Below are positions 54,336-63,659 of a stretch of 64,000 bases of DNA, in pieces. The stretch's first letter is position 1. Every line of letters starts with the position of its first letter. The stretch lies in contig NZ_FXAU01000002.1 of assembly GCF_900177625.1 (NCBI RefSeq), positions 333,707 to 397,706 of the forward strand, read 5' to 3'. The stretch comes from Sphingobacterium psychroaquaticum. GTDB lineage: Bacteria; Bacteroidota; Bacteroidia; Sphingobacteriales; Sphingobacteriaceae. The notes under the pieces were generated by a model. The model saw only the letters and a list, made by a program, of their open reading frames with translations. It had not been told where the DNA came from and did not search any database. The position numbers and the translations under genes were made by a program.

Positions 54336-55406
54336 TTAATTGTTTGTTGCGCCGTAAAACGTATAAACAGCGGATACAAGTTCTTCATTTTCTGCCGGTG
54401 TTCCGACCGTCAAACGTAAACAGCCTTCACAAAGCTCTACTTTAGAACGATCTCTAACAATAATCCCTTTGCTAACCAAGAAATTGTATAGTGCGCGTGG
54501 TTCCTCCAATTTGACCAAGATAAAATTCGCATCAGAAGGTGTTATATGTGCGACCTGCGCAATGTCCGCCAGTGTAGCACTCAATTTCTCGCGCTCCGCG
54601 ACAATCTCTTGGATCCAACTATTCACCTGATCCACATTGTCCAATGCTTCTAACACAATATTCTGCGTGGCTTGGTTAATATTGTAAGGTGGTTTAATCT
54701 TATTAAAAACTGTGATTATTTCTTCGCTGGCAAAAGCCATCCCCAAACGTAACGCAGCCAATCCCCAAGCCTTAGATAGGGTTTGCAAAATAACTAAGTT
54801 TGGAAACTCACTAAGATCCTTCGTAAAAGATGGTTGTTTTGAGAAATTTATATAGGCTTCATCAACCACAACCAGTCCATCAAAGTTAACCAATATAGTT
54901 TCAATATCCGTTCTATTTAGACTATTCCCAGTTGGATTATTCGGCGAACAAATAAAAATCAGTTTGGTTTGGCTATCTATCGCTTCAGCGATACCATCCA
55001 GGTCTAGTTGATAATCAGGAGTCAAGTTCACCTTTCGGTAAGCCACATCGTTGATGTTCGCCGACACTTCATACATACCATATGTAGGAGGCACCAGAAT
55101 AACATTATCCTTTCCGGGCGTACAGAAGGCACGATACAGTAAATCAATAGCTTCATCACTACCATTACCCAAAAAAATATTAGCGGCAGGAACACCTTTT
55201 ATCTTTGAAAGCTTCTCTTTAACACGATGCTGCAAAGGATCCGGATAACGATGGAAATCTTCCCGATATGGAGAGCCAAAAGCGTTTTCATTCGCATCCA
55301 AAAGGACCGACGCTTCGCCTTTAAACTCATCTCTTGCAGACGAGTAGGGAACGAGTTTTTTGATGTTATCTCTAAGAAGAGCATTTAGGTTGAAAGAGCC
55401 TTTCAT
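54336..55406 (-). CDS. hisC: histidinol-phosphate aminotransferase
   Basis: This 356-residue PLP aminotransferase shows L-D-A-N-E-N-A-F-G-S, F-L-G-N-G-S-D-E-A-I-D-L-L, C-S-P-N-N-P-T-G-N, V-V-D-E-A-Y-I-N-F and the Schiff-base lysine in T-L-S-K-A-W-G-L-A-A-L-R. It is the first his gene of this operon. hisG and hisD, usually upstream, are absent here; the preceding gene is rnz. Confidence 0.95.
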   Translation of the reverse strand: MKGSFNLNALLRDNIKKLVPYSSARDEFKGEASVLLDANENAFGSPYREDFHRYPDPLQHRVKEKLSKIKGVPAANIFLGNGSDEAIDLLYRAFCTPGKDNVILVPPTYGMYEVSANINDVAYRKVNLTPDYQLDLDGIAEAIDSQTKLIFICSPNNPTGNSLNRTDIETILVNFDGLVVVDEAYINFSKQPSFTKDLSEFPNLVILQTLSKAWGLAALRLGMAFASEEIITVFNKIKPPYNINQATQNIVLEALDNVDQVNSWIQEIVAEREKLSATLADIAQVAHITPSDANFILVKLEEPRALYNFLVSKGIIVRDRSKVELCEGCLRLTVGTPAENEELVSAVYTFYGATNN

Positions 55407-55456
55407 ATTTACTTTTATGTTGAGCGTGTAAATATGAGGAAAAATCTAGAAAATCC

Positions 55457-56371
55457 CTATACTAAAAACCATTTGCCTTCCTCCGAGAGCAAAGTATTGG
55501 CAAAAAACGGTTGTGATTCATCCAGAAAGGGTTGCAGATCTCGATATCGGGCAGAGAAATGTCCCAAAAGAAGCTTTTTTGCTCCCACGGTGCTAGCGAC
55601 CTGTGCAGCCTCCTGCCCTGTACTATGTAATGTTTCTTTTGCACGATCCGCCATATCATGTAAAAATGTCGATTCATGATACAAGAGGTCTACTCCCTGG
55701 ATCGTCTCAAAATAACTTTCGTTCATCAAGGTGTCCGAACAAAAGGCATAACTGCGTGACGGCGGCGCAGGATAGGTCAGCTCACTTGCTAAATAAACAG
55801 TTCCATCAGGATCCACATAATCAATCCCTCTCTTAAGTAACTTGAGGTATGGGGTTGGTATGTCGAGCTGGTCCACCAACGTTGCATTTAAGGTCGCACT
55901 GCGACGCCCCTCATCAAAACGAAATCCCGTACAATCAATGCGATGTTGTAAAGGGAAAGAGGTAACTTTCATCGCGGGCGTATCTAGGATAACCTCCACT
56001 TCAGCCGGATTTGTCGGGTGGAAAACGAGCGGGTATTGTAGTACTGTTGCGGAGTGCTTGAACTGAATAGCAAGAATTTCTTCTAATGCCGCCGGACCAT
56101 AAACATGTAGGGTTGACTTCCTTCCCATCAAATGTTGCGAGGAAAGCAACCCTACAAGTCCTAAATAATGATCTCCATGTAAATGGCTGATAAAGATATG
56201 ATTTATACGATTGCTTTTGATACCATAGCGCGCCAGTTGCATTTGCGTCCCTTCGCCACAGTCAATCATATAAAGCTGTTCATTGAAGTTCAACACTTGA
56301 GAAGTAGGGTGCCGCCCATACATAGGCGTAGCCGAACTATTCCCCAAAATCATGACTTCGAATCGTAGCAT
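55457..56371 (-). CDS. rnz: ribonuclease Z
   Basis: This 304-residue metallo-beta-lactamase-fold endonuclease matures tRNA 3' ends. The zinc motif H-L-H-G-D-H lies at 63-68. The family start (L-G-N-S-S-A-T-P, then C-G-E-G-T-Q-M-Q-L) and the C-terminal H-E-S-T-F and L-L-G-H-F-S-A-R-Y motifs are clear. It is 2 bp downstream of the STAS gene and 50 bp upstream of hisC on the same strand. Confidence 0.96.
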   Translation of the reverse strand: MLRFEVMILGNSSATPMYGRHPTSQVLNFNEQLYMIDCGEGTQMQLARYGIKSNRINHIFISHLHGDHYLGLVGLLSSQHLMGRKSTLHVYGPAALEEILAIQFKHSATVLQYPLVFHPTNPAEVEVILDTPAMKVTSFPLQHRIDCTGFRFDEGRRSATLNATLVDQLDIPTPYLKLLKRGIDYVDPDGTVYLASELTYPAPPSRSYAFCSDTLMNESYFETIQGVDLLYHESTFLHDMADRAKETLHSTGQEAAQVASTVGAKKLLLGHFSARYRDLQPFLDESQPFFANTLLSEEGKWFLV

Positions 56372-56373
56372 GC

Positions 56374-56745
56374 TTACACCCCTCTTAAATCTAGACGGAT
56401 CTCATTGCCAAAGATCATATCCTCTGCCGTAGAGACGGATTCTGCGATCTTAAAATAGTTTTCCAGTTTAGACATCTTAAGCAGGTCTACCACATTCGGA
56501 TTCAAACCGGTCAAGATAAACAATCCGCCGGATTCCTTACATAGACGACGAGCCAAAAGTCCAAGCCTCAAAACATCCTCGTCGGCCGTTTCCACGACAT
56601 GCAAATCCAGAATAATGTTCCGTTGACCACTTGTGCTACGTAACATAAACTCGGCTTTCAGTTTCGCTGCCGACTCTCGATCCAAAAAGTCCACTAAGGG
56701 CTCTATCACCACATAGCGGTCATGCTTGTCAACAATAAACCTCAT
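56374..56745 (-). CDS. STAS domain protein with acidic residues at the phospho-site
   Basis: This 123-residue single STAS domain protein has the anti-sigma-antagonist pattern: a beta-strand I-I-L-D-L-H-V-V-E followed by a helix. Where classical antagonists read F-I-D-S-S-G-L-G, it reads T-A-D-E-D-V-L-R-L, so the phosphorylatable serine is replaced by Glu/Asp. It may be a constitutively acting (phosphomimetic) form or have a non-partner-switch role. It sits between purC and rnz, 2 bp from rnz. Confidence 0.8.
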   Translation of the reverse strand: MRFIVDKHDRYVVIEPLVDFLDRESAAKLKAEFMLRSTSGQRNIILDLHVVETADEDVLRLGLLARRLCKESGGLFILTGLNPNVVDLLKMSKLENYFKIAESVSTAEDMIFGNEIRLDLRGV

Positions 56746-56763
56746 ATCAATAGCTGTTAGTTT

Positions 56764-57711
56764 TTATACGATCTCTTTCAAAGCTGCCGCAACGTTCTGC
56801 TCTACGCGCGCTACAATCTCCCCTTCGGCTGCATATTGAAATTTTTCACCTGTGATGTGCTCATAGAGCTCGATATAGCGTGCAGAAATTGATTCTACAA
56901 TTGCATCAGTCATCTCAGGTACTTGTTGTCCATCCTTTCCTTGGAAGCCGTTCTCAATTAACCATTGACGAACAAACTCCTTTGATAGCTGACGTTGCGG
57001 CTCACCGTTTGCTTGTCTTTCCGCATACCCTTCAGCATAAAAATAACGGGAGGAATCCGGTGTATGGATTTCATCCATCAGATAAATTTCTCCATTACGT
57101 TTTCCGAACTCATACTTGGTATCCACCAAAATCAATCCACGTTCCTTTGCAATTTCGGTACCCCGCTGAAAAAGCTGGTGTGCATATTTTTCCAGTTCGG
57201 CGTAATCCGCTTCACTGACAATACCCTGTGCAATGATTTCTTCACGTGAGATATCTTCATCGTGACCAACCGCAGCCTTTGTTGTTGGCGTAATAATAGT
57301 TTGTGGCAACTTATCATTCTCTTTCAACCCTTCTGGCAAGGTTACACCACACAACACACGTCCGCCCTCCTTGTAGGTCCGTGCGGCATGTCCTGCCAGG
57401 TAACCGCGAATAACCATCTCCACCTTGAAAGGTTCACACTTGACCCCAATCGTAGCACTTGGATCCGGCACTGCAATCACCCAGTTTGGTAATATGTCTT
57501 TCGTTGCTTCCAAAAATTTAGCAGCAATCTGATTCAATACCTGCCCCTTATATGGGATTGCACGTGGCAAGACCACATCAAAAGCGGAAATTCGATCCGA
57601 AGCTACCATGACCAAATAGTCATCAGCAATTGTATAAACATCACGTACTTTACCTTTGTAAAAAGCGGTCTGTTTATCAAAATTAAAATTTGTTTCTTTT
57701 ATTGCATTCAT
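56764..57711 (-). CDS. purC: phosphoribosylaminoimidazole-succinocarboxamide synthase
   Basis: This 315-residue SAICAR synthetase has [32 protein letters not shown] and [20 protein letters not shown]. It is the long form, like the yeast enzyme. Start at ATG 57711 is chosen because the eight residues before it are not family-like. Its product leads to AICAR, also a by-product of HisF-HisH encoded in the same run of genes. Confidence 0.95.
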   Translation of the reverse strand: MNAIKETNFNFDKQTAFYKGKVRDVYTIADDYLVMVASDRISAFDVVLPRAIPYKGQVLNQIAAKFLEATKDILPNWVIAVPDPSATIGVKCEPFKVEMVIRGYLAGHAARTYKEGGRVLCGVTLPEGLKENDKLPQTIITPTTKAAVGHDEDISREEIIAQGIVSEADYAELEKYAHQLFQRGTEIAKERGLILVDTKYEFGKRNGEIYLMDEIHTPDSSRYFYAEGYAERQANGEPQRQLSKEFVRQWLIENGFQGKDGQQVPEMTDAIVESISARYIELYEHITGEKFQYAAEGEIVARVEQNVAAALKEIV

Positions 57712-57747
57712 ATTCTCGCGGTGCAAGTGCACCAAATTATTAAAATT

Positions 57748-58713
57748 CTAAATATCGCCGTATGCTTCCAGTATACGTTTCACCAACTTATGACGAACGA
57801 CATCAGCCCCACTTAAGTGCACGATCTCGATCCCTTCAATATTATCCAATAGCTTGACCGATGTGGCCAATCCTGATTGGCTTTTCTTCGGTAAGTCAAT
57901 CTGTGTTAAATCTCCCGTTACAATAAACTTCGCAGAAGGTCCCATACGCGTCAAGAACATCTTCAGCTGCATGTCCGTCGCATTTTGTGCCTCATCCAAT
58001 ATCACGAAACAATTATCCAACGTACGTCCACGCATAAAAGCCAGCGGCGCAATCTCAATCACGCGACGCTCAATATAATCTTTCAGCTTATCTGCTGGAA
58101 TCATATCGTCCAACGCATCATACAAAGGACGTAGATACGGATCAACCTTCTCCTTTAGATCGCCTGGCAGGAACCCCAGATTCTCTCCAGCTTCCACCGC
58201 AGGACGGGTCAATATGATCCGCTTTATTTCTTTATTACGGAGCGCACGAACAGCTAGGGCAACTGCAGTGTAGGTCTTACCTGTTCCCGCTGGACCGATG
58301 GCAAAAAGGATATCGTTTTTTGCGATACTATCCACCATCTTGCGTTGATTTGGCGTTCTTGCACGAACAATCAAACCATTCGGACCATACACAATCGGCT
58401 CTCCCTTGAAGACTTGCGCCTCTCCTCCCTCTTTACGTTCCTCTGGGCGATCTGCTCGTATAGGAAGCCCTATCAGCTCTTCCAATTCGATGGAGCTCAA
58501 GGACTGAAATTGCTCAACATGATTTAAAACCCCTTGAAAAACCGACTGGAACCGACCTTGTTCAGATTGCTCACCCAACACCTTAAGCTCATTGCCACGT
58601 GCCACCAAACGAAGTTTCGGAAACCCTTTTTTTATAAGCTCAAAATTCTCATTCTGCGCTCCCCATAATGTCACCAAATTGGTGGCATCCAGATTTATTA
58701 ATACTTCGTTCAA
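57748..58713 (-). CDS. phoH: PhoH family P-loop ATPase
   Basis: This 321-residue PhoH/PhoL (YbeZ) type protein, in many bacteria linked to ribosome maturation through the neighbouring ybeY, has an N-terminal domain (1-110). The ATPase domain shows Walker A G-P-A-G-T-G-K-T and Walker B F-V-I-L-D-E-A-Q-N. Start codon is TTG at 58713: an in-frame stop lies just upstream and no ATG occurs until deep in the domain. No ybeY gene follows; purC does. Confidence 0.93.
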   Translation of the reverse strand: MNEVLINLDATNLVTLWGAQNENFELIKKGFPKLRLVARGNELKVLGEQSEQGRFQSVFQGVLNHVEQFQSLSSIELEELIGLPIRADRPEERKEGGEAQVFKGEPIVYGPNGLIVRARTPNQRKMVDSIAKNDILFAIGPAGTGKTYTAVALAVRALRNKEIKRIILTRPAVEAGENLGFLPGDLKEKVDPYLRPLYDALDDMIPADKLKDYIERRVIEIAPLAFMRGRTLDNCFVILDEAQNATDMQLKMFLTRMGPSAKFIVTGDLTQIDLPKKSQSGLATSVKLLDNIEGIEIVHLSGADVVRHKLVKRILEAYGDI

Positions 58714-59039
58714 ATTGCTGTCTATTTAATTTCTGAAATAAATATAATGGTTTTTTACAGGAACTACAGCATAATATTTCTCAACCTTTTATTAACTTTT
58801 TGTTTTGCAACACCTTAGAAGCTATAAAACAGAGCTTTCCACAAATGGGATGTAACTATCACCTACAAAAACACATAAATTGACAGTATTAAATAGACTT
58901 TGTGTATTCTTTTGTTACTTTTGTCCACTCTTTTGATGGCCACTGTATATGCATTCGTTTTTTGCACAATTCCAGCTTTTTTTTGGACAGTTCGGCTCTT
59001 AAATATTTTAACTTTTAGTATCTTTAGAGGGTACACACT
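58714..59039. other. 326-bp divergent intergenic region
   Basis: AT-rich DNA between divergent phoH and the SAM hydrolase gene. A TACTTTTG match to the -7 consensus lies at 58916-58923 (plus) and TATCTTTA at 59019-59026, 13 nt before ATG 59040. I see no open frame of interest, tRNA or repeat. Confidence 0.5.
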
Positions 59040-59825
59040 ATGGGAGTAATTACGCTAACAACAGATTTAGGACATCGTGACTTTTATCAAGCAGCACTGA
59101 AGGGCAGCATCATTTCGCAGCTCCCGGATGTCCGTTTGATTGATATTACCCATGAGATTCCTTCATTTGATATTCAGCGTGCTGCTGTCGTTCTTCGTAA
59201 TGTATACCACTACTTTCCAAAGGGAACCGTACATCTGATCGGAATTGACACCGTCTTTCAAGAAGGCTCACGTTATGCCATGATGAAGTTTGACAATCAT
59301 TTCTTTGTAGGCGCGGACAACGGCATATTCAGCATTATCTTGGGCGAGAAGAAAGCACAGGAACTATTTGAAATTGACATTATGCAGGATCTCCGCTACC
59401 TCCACTTCCCGTTGGCAGACATCCTGAGCAAAGCTGCTTGCCATATTGCCAACGGCGGAAAACTCAAGGAAATTGGGCAACCGATAGAAAAGCCGCTGAA
59501 GAAGGTTATGGTACAACCTCTAATAGACAGCAATACAATAAAAGGTCATGTATCTTATATTGATTCTTTTGGAAATGTTATCAGTAACATCAGTAAAGAG
59601 TTGTTCAATGAGGTTCAAAAGGGTCGTAGTTTCCGTTTACACTTTAAACGTAATGAAACCATCAATACCTTGAGTTGGCATTACAACGAAGTTCCTGAAG
59701 GAGAAAAGTTATGTCTTTTCGGCATTAGTAATTTCCTAGAGATTGCCATTAACAAAGGTCACGCCAGCCGCTTGCTGGGGTTACAACAAGATGAAATTAT
59801 CATGGTCGAATTTCTCGATTCATAG
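59040..59825 (+). CDS. S-adenosyl-L-methionine hydrolase (adenosine-forming), DUF62
   Basis: This 261-residue protein of the SAM hydroxide adenosyltransferase family (relatives: fluorinase, chlorinase) begins with M-G-V-I-T-L-T-T-D-L-G-H-R-D-F-Y, the family signature. The conserved I-G-I-D-T-V, A-D-N-G-I-F-S, and D-S-F-G-N-V-I-S-N-I segments follow. No halogenase-specific loop is evident, so water is the expected nucleophile. Physiological role is unclear. Confidence 0.9.
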   Translation: MGVITLTTDLGHRDFYQAALKGSIISQLPDVRLIDITHEIPSFDIQRAAVVLRNVYHYFPKGTVHLIGIDTVFQEGSRYAMMKFDNHFFVGADNGIFSIILGEKKAQELFEIDIMQDLRYLHFPLADILSKAACHIANGGKLKEIGQPIEKPLKKVMVQPLIDSNTIKGHVSYIDSFGNVISNISKELFNEVQKGRSFRLHFKRNETINTLSWHYNEVPEGEKLCLFGISNFLEIAINKGHASRLLGLQQDEIIMVEFLDS

Positions 59826-59926
59826 GTATTCTCCCCTTCCTTTTTCGCGCAATTAATCCTTATCCGTTTGGCTTAGTCAAACTGGATATGAATCCACTTG
59901 AATTACATTGGACTAGAAAAACAAAA

Positions 59927-60475
59927 ATGTACAAACTTCTTATCCTATTTGTCACCTCGTGTTGTCTTTACTTAGCCGGCACAGGCCATGCACATGCTAA
60001 TATAACAGCAGATTCCATCTCTTTTGAGGACCAAAGAGCCCGCATCAATGAATTATTGGACGCGCGGAGCAAACGATTTGGGGATTTCGATGAGAGCCTA
60101 CTCAAAAAGACCGGTATATTTGGAATCTTTAAGACAACGGCCGATATGCAACGATCGATTGATATTCTGAAAGAGATTGTTATCACCGACAATAATATCT
60201 TTATTGAAACGAAGAAACTAATCGACATCAAGGATTATCAAAGTGAACGCAATGCAGCACTCGCTAAAGAATATGATGATCAAGTAACCGCCTACATGAA
60301 AACGGTCTCTAAGCTCCAGCAGGAAAATGATAAGTTGCGGACAGAAATTGAATCGTTAGATACCAGCGAACAGCAAAGCAATATGGCTTTATATCTCGCG
60401 GTAGGCATTATTTTATCGCTATTATTTGTTATTTATCAACGTTTTAGCAAAAAACGACTAAAAAAAGTGACTTAA
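59927..60475 (+). CDS. exported coiled-coil protein with C-terminal membrane helix
   Basis: This 182-residue protein of unknown function has a signal peptide (M-Y-K-L-L-I-L-F-V-T-S-C, cut near A-H-A-N). Start at ATG 59927 is chosen so that the signal comes first. A charged region of about 110 residues contains a coiled coil (V-S-K-L-Q-Q-E-N-D-K-L-R-T-E-I). One membrane helix follows (M-A-L-Y-L-A-V-G-I-I-L-S-L-L-F-V) and then a short basic tail (R-F-S-K-K-R-L-K-K). So it is periplasmic with a cytoplasmic anchor. It precedes the exporter gene by 57 bp. Confidence 0.65.
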   Translation: MYKLLILFVTSCCLYLAGTGHAHANITADSISFEDQRARINELLDARSKRFGDFDESLLKKTGIFGIFKTTADMQRSIDILKEIVITDNNIFIETKKLIDIKDYQSERNAALAKEYDDQVTAYMKTVSKLQQENDKLRTEIESLDTSEQQSNMALYLAVGIILSLLFVIYQRFSKKRLKKVT

Positions 60476-60503
60476 CAGTGATAAGCACACATAAATAATA
60501 CTG

Positions 60504-60511
60504 TACTTTTG
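60504..60511 (+). promoter_or_regulatory. -7 element TACTTTTG upstream of the MsbA-like gene
   Basis: An exact TAnnTTTG match 21 nt before the start codon. No TTG is at 19-21 nt upstream. Confidence 0.5.
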
Positions 60512-60532
60512 CTACTTATAAGAAAGTAATTA

Positions 60533-62368
60533 ATGGCGAGAGCGAGATTGAATAGTGGGAATACACAATCGGACGATTTACCCAAACCAAAGTTAAACAA
60601 AGAACTCATTAAGAAGGCTTTAAAGATTTTTTCTTACCTACGACCCTTCCGTACGAAGTTCGTGGTAGGGATGATTTTTTTAACCCTTTCGAGTTTAACG
60701 ATGCTAACCTTTCCGGCGCTCTTGGGCGCGATGATCGATGCAGCACAGGGCAGACAAACATACACCTGGTTACCCGCCAACGTGTGGTACATAGGTGGTA
60801 TCTCCATGATTATTCTGCTTTTTCAATCCATCGTTTCCTTTGGTCGAATCCGTTTGTTTGTAGAGATTGCAGAAAAAGCACTAGCCAATATCCGCAAAGA
60901 CACGTACCATAAACTAATTACTCTTCCCATAGAGTTCTTCGCGAACCGCAGAGTAGGTGAGCTCAACAGTCGCTTATCGGCCGATTTGACACAGATCCAA
61001 GACACCCTAACGACAACATTAGCCGAAGTACTTCGTCAAATGATCAGCCTGGGCCTCGGCGTGTGTCTGCTCGTATTCGTTTCGCCAAAACTCGCGTTAA
61101 TGAATCTTTCGATATTACCCATCATTATCGTCACAGCTATTATCTTCGGTCGCTTTATTCGGAACCTTTCGCGCCAAGCGCAAGATCAGCTAGCCGAATC
61201 AAATAGCATCGTCCAAGAAACATTGCTTGGTATAAGCAATGTGAAAGCCTTCGTGAATGAATATTATGAAACGAACAGGTACTCCCGCAAACTGGACAGT
61301 GTGGTAGCCCTTGCGGTTAAAGGCGCAACCTACCGGGGTATCTTTGCTTCCTTTATTATCTTCTGTATTTTTGGGGCTGTCATCGTTGTGATTTGGTATG
61401 GCGCTTCCCTCGTTGCTGCCCATGAAATCTCTGTCGGAAACCTAACAACATATATTCTGTACTCCATGTTTGTTGCGGGGTCCATGGGAAGTCTCCCTGA
61501 GCTTTATGCGAATATTCAACGTTCCTTAGGCGCCAGTGAGCGCGTTCTTGAAATATTGGACGAAGAAAAAGAGGCCATTGAAATCGCTCCTGACAATAAA
61601 GAGATTCAACAGCATATCAATGGTTCGCTCACCTTTCAGGAGGTTGCCTTCGCATACCCTTCTCGCCCAGATTCGCTCATTCTCAAAGAAATATCCTTTC
61701 ATGTCGAATCAGGCAAGAAACTTGCTCTTGTTGGTCCCAGTGGGACGGGAAAATCAACGATTGCTTCGCTTATTCTTCAGTTTTACAAACCGACCAGAGG
61801 TGCAATCCTTTACGATGGTAAACCGAGTGAATCATACAGCCTCACCGACATTCGAAATCAAGTAGCTATTGTTCCACAGGATGTTCTGCTCTTTGGCGGA
61901 ACCATTCGCGAAAATATTGGCTACGGTCACTTAGGGGCGGATGCGGAAGATATTATTAACGCCGCAAAACGCGCTAATGCGCATGATTTTATTATGGGAT
62001 TTCCGGAAGGCTATGACACGATGGTTGGCGAACGTGGGGTTAAGCTTTCAGGCGGACAGCGTCAACGTGTAGCTATCGCCCGCGCCTTATTGAAAGACCC
62101 GGCTATATTGATTCTAGACGAAGCTACCTCGGCACTGGATTCAGAATCCGAACGCTTGGTACAACTGGCACTCGAAGAGTTAATGAAAGACCGGACCTCC
62201 ATCATCATCGCCCATAGACTCAGTACAATAAAAGATGCCGACTACATCGTCGTTGTTGAAAATGGAACCGTATCGGAGATAGGAACCCATGCTGAACTAA
62301 TGGCCAAACGAAGCGGCCTGTACCATCACCTCTACGCCATACAGTCTGCCGAAGAGCTTGTTCGTTAA
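60533..62368 (+). CDS. ABC exporter with fused membrane and ATPase domains (MsbA-like)
   Basis: This 611-residue half-transporter has six membrane helices (about 40-340) and an ATPase domain with Walker A V-G-P-S-G-T-G-K-S-T, Q-loop V-P-Q-D-V-L-L-F, signature K-L-S-G-G-Q-R-Q-R-V-A-I-A-R-A-L, Walker B I-L-I-L-D-E-A-T-S-A-L-D and switch His in I-I-A-H-R-L-S-T. Homodimeric lipid or drug export is the usual role. Its true substrate cannot be read from the sequence. Confidence 0.92.
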   Translation: MARARLNSGNTQSDDLPKPKLNKELIKKALKIFSYLRPFRTKFVVGMIFLTLSSLTMLTFPALLGAMIDAAQGRQTYTWLPANVWYIGGISMIILLFQSIVSFGRIRLFVEIAEKALANIRKDTYHKLITLPIEFFANRRVGELNSRLSADLTQIQDTLTTTLAEVLRQMISLGLGVCLLVFVSPKLALMNLSILPIIIVTAIIFGRFIRNLSRQAQDQLAESNSIVQETLLGISNVKAFVNEYYETNRYSRKLDSVVALAVKGATYRGIFASFIIFCIFGAVIVVIWYGASLVAAHEISVGNLTTYILYSMFVAGSMGSLPELYANIQRSLGASERVLEILDEEKEAIEIAPDNKEIQQHINGSLTFQEVAFAYPSRPDSLILKEISFHVESGKKLALVGPSGTGKSTIASLILQFYKPTRGAILYDGKPSESYSLTDIRNQVAIVPQDVLLFGGTIRENIGYGHLGADAEDIINAAKRANAHDFIMGFPEGYDTMVGERGVKLSGGQRQRVAIARALLKDPAILILDEATSALDSESERLVQLALEELMKDRTSIIIAHRLSTIKDADYIVVVENGTVSEIGTHAELMAKRSGLYHHLYAIQSAEELVR

Positions 62369-62520
62369 TTTCTGTTAAATCCATTGCTGTTCAAAACTTT
62401 TGTGCACCATTTTTGTTCGTGTATTATGGGCTGTTAGCAGAAGAGGCTTTTCTCAAAGCCACTTACTTCCTACTACAGTTTCAGAATAATGTTTATTAAA
62501 CATAAAAAAGTATACATATC

Positions 62521-62895
62521 ATGGAAAAGAAAAATGGATTACTAGCATTTGCGCTACTCGGGCTAGCCGCGGGTGCTGCGGCTTATTATTTGCTAGCAAC
62601 AGAGGATGGCAAACGACAAATGGACAAAGCGAATAAAAGTGTAAAAGGGTTATCGAAGTCGCTTAAAGAGCTTTCGGAGAAAGAAAGTAAAAAAGCAGCT
62701 AAACTTGCACGTGAAGCCAAGAGAGATTTGCATGAATTAACAGAAAAAGCCAAAGAAGCGGGTAAGCACGCTTTCGAGGTAGCGTCGGAAAAAGCCAGTC
62801 AATGGGTAAATAAAGCATCCGATGCAGCCAAAGATGCTGCTTCAAAAGCACATGATGCGATTGATGACGCCAAATCTGAAATCAAAAAAGCATAA
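62521..62895 (+). CDS. YtxH-like small protein
   Basis: This 124-residue protein has an N-terminal hydrophobic segment (L-L-A-F-A-L-L-G-L-A-A-G-A-A-A-Y-Y-L-L) followed by a Lys/Ala/Glu-rich helix (A-A-K-L-A-R-E-A-K-R-D-L-H-E-L-T-E-K-A) to the end. This is the YtxH/gas-vesicle-protein-like pattern, common in stress-related membrane proteins of Bacteroidota. Exact role unknown. Confidence 0.7.
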   Translation: MEKKNGLLAFALLGLAAGAAAYYLLATEDGKRQMDKANKSVKGLSKSLKELSEKESKKAAKLAREAKRDLHELTEKAKEAGKHAFEVASEKASQWVNKASDAAKDAASKAHDAIDDAKSEIKKA

Positions 62896-62968
62896 CCGTA
62901 GAAAAACGACGCGTATATTATTCTACTTATTTTCGGGAGTTTTCCAGACATCCAAACTGAAGTATTAC

Positions 62969-62976
62969 TATCTTTG
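62969..62976 (+). promoter_or_regulatory. -7 element TATCTTTG upstream of ccmB
   Basis: An exact TAnnTTTG match ending only 6 nt before ATG 62983, implying a leaderless transcript. It covers the TTG at 62974 that could be misread as the start. Confidence 0.6.
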
Positions 62977-62982
62977 CGGTGC

Positions 62983-63642
62983 ATGAACTTACTCCAACAA
63001 GTAAAAGTTTTAGTATACAAGGATTTAATCCTCGAATGGCGTGCTAAGTACGCTATCAACGGTATTTTACTATATGTGGTGTCCACAGTCTTTGTTTGCT
63101 ATCAAGCTTTCAAGTCTGTGGACGCTCCTATTTGGAATGCTTTGTTCTGGATTATCCTTCTCTTTGCCAGCATAAATGCAATCAGTCGTTCTTTCGTGCA
63201 AGAAAGCACCTACAGGCAGCTCTACTATTATACCATTGTAAGCCCGAAAGCCGTCATTCTCGGAAAGATCGTCTACAATAGCATCTTGATGGTTTTTCTC
63301 TCACTGATTGCTTTCACCTTTTATGCTGTCGTATTTAAAAACCCGATTGGCGACCCGTTGTTATATCTTCTCGCGGTACTAATCGGCAGTTTCAGTTTCG
63401 CTACAGTCTTTACCATGGTATCAGGTATTAGTGCCAAAACAGGAAACAATAGCACCATGATGGCCATTCTGAGCTTCCCGGTAATCATCCCTTTGTTGAT
63501 CGTGCTAATTAAACTTTCCAACAATGCCATGCAGGGGTTGGATCGCGCTATTTCGACCAACGAAATATTGGTTCTTTTGGCAATTAATGTAATTACGATT
63601 ACAATTTCTTTGTTGTTATTTCCTTACCTTTGGCGTGATTAA
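62983..63642 (+). CDS. ccmB: heme exporter protein CcmB
   Basis: This 219-residue membrane protein has six helices and the CcmB pattern: an N-terminal L-V-Y-K-D-L-I-L-E-W-R preceding the first helix, I-S-R-S-F-V-Q-E-S-T-Y-R-Q-L, S-P-K-A-V-I-L-G-K-I-V, and S-F-P-V-I-I-P-L-L-I. It is the ABC permease of the system I cytochrome c maturation pathway. ccmC follows after 17 bp. ccmA is not adjacent upstream. Confidence 0.93.
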   Translation: MNLLQQVKVLVYKDLILEWRAKYAINGILLYVVSTVFVCYQAFKSVDAPIWNALFWIILLFASINAISRSFVQESTYRQLYYYTIVSPKAVILGKIVYNSILMVFLSLIAFTFYAVVFKNPIGDPLLYLLAVLIGSFSFATVFTMVSGISAKTGNNSTMMAILSFPVIIPLLIVLIKLSNNAMQGLDRAISTNEILVLLAINVITITISLLLFPYLWRD

Positions 63643-63659
63643 TTCTATAATTTTCAACG

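Noticed and set aside
59040-59825. Fluorinase or chlorinase instead of SAM hydrolase
   Set aside because: I see no halogenase-specific insertion, and no halogenated-metabolite genes are nearby; the general DUF62 hydrolase is far more common.
62974-62982. TTG start for ccmB
   Set aside because: It is inside the TATCTTTG -7 element; ATG 62983 fits the family start.
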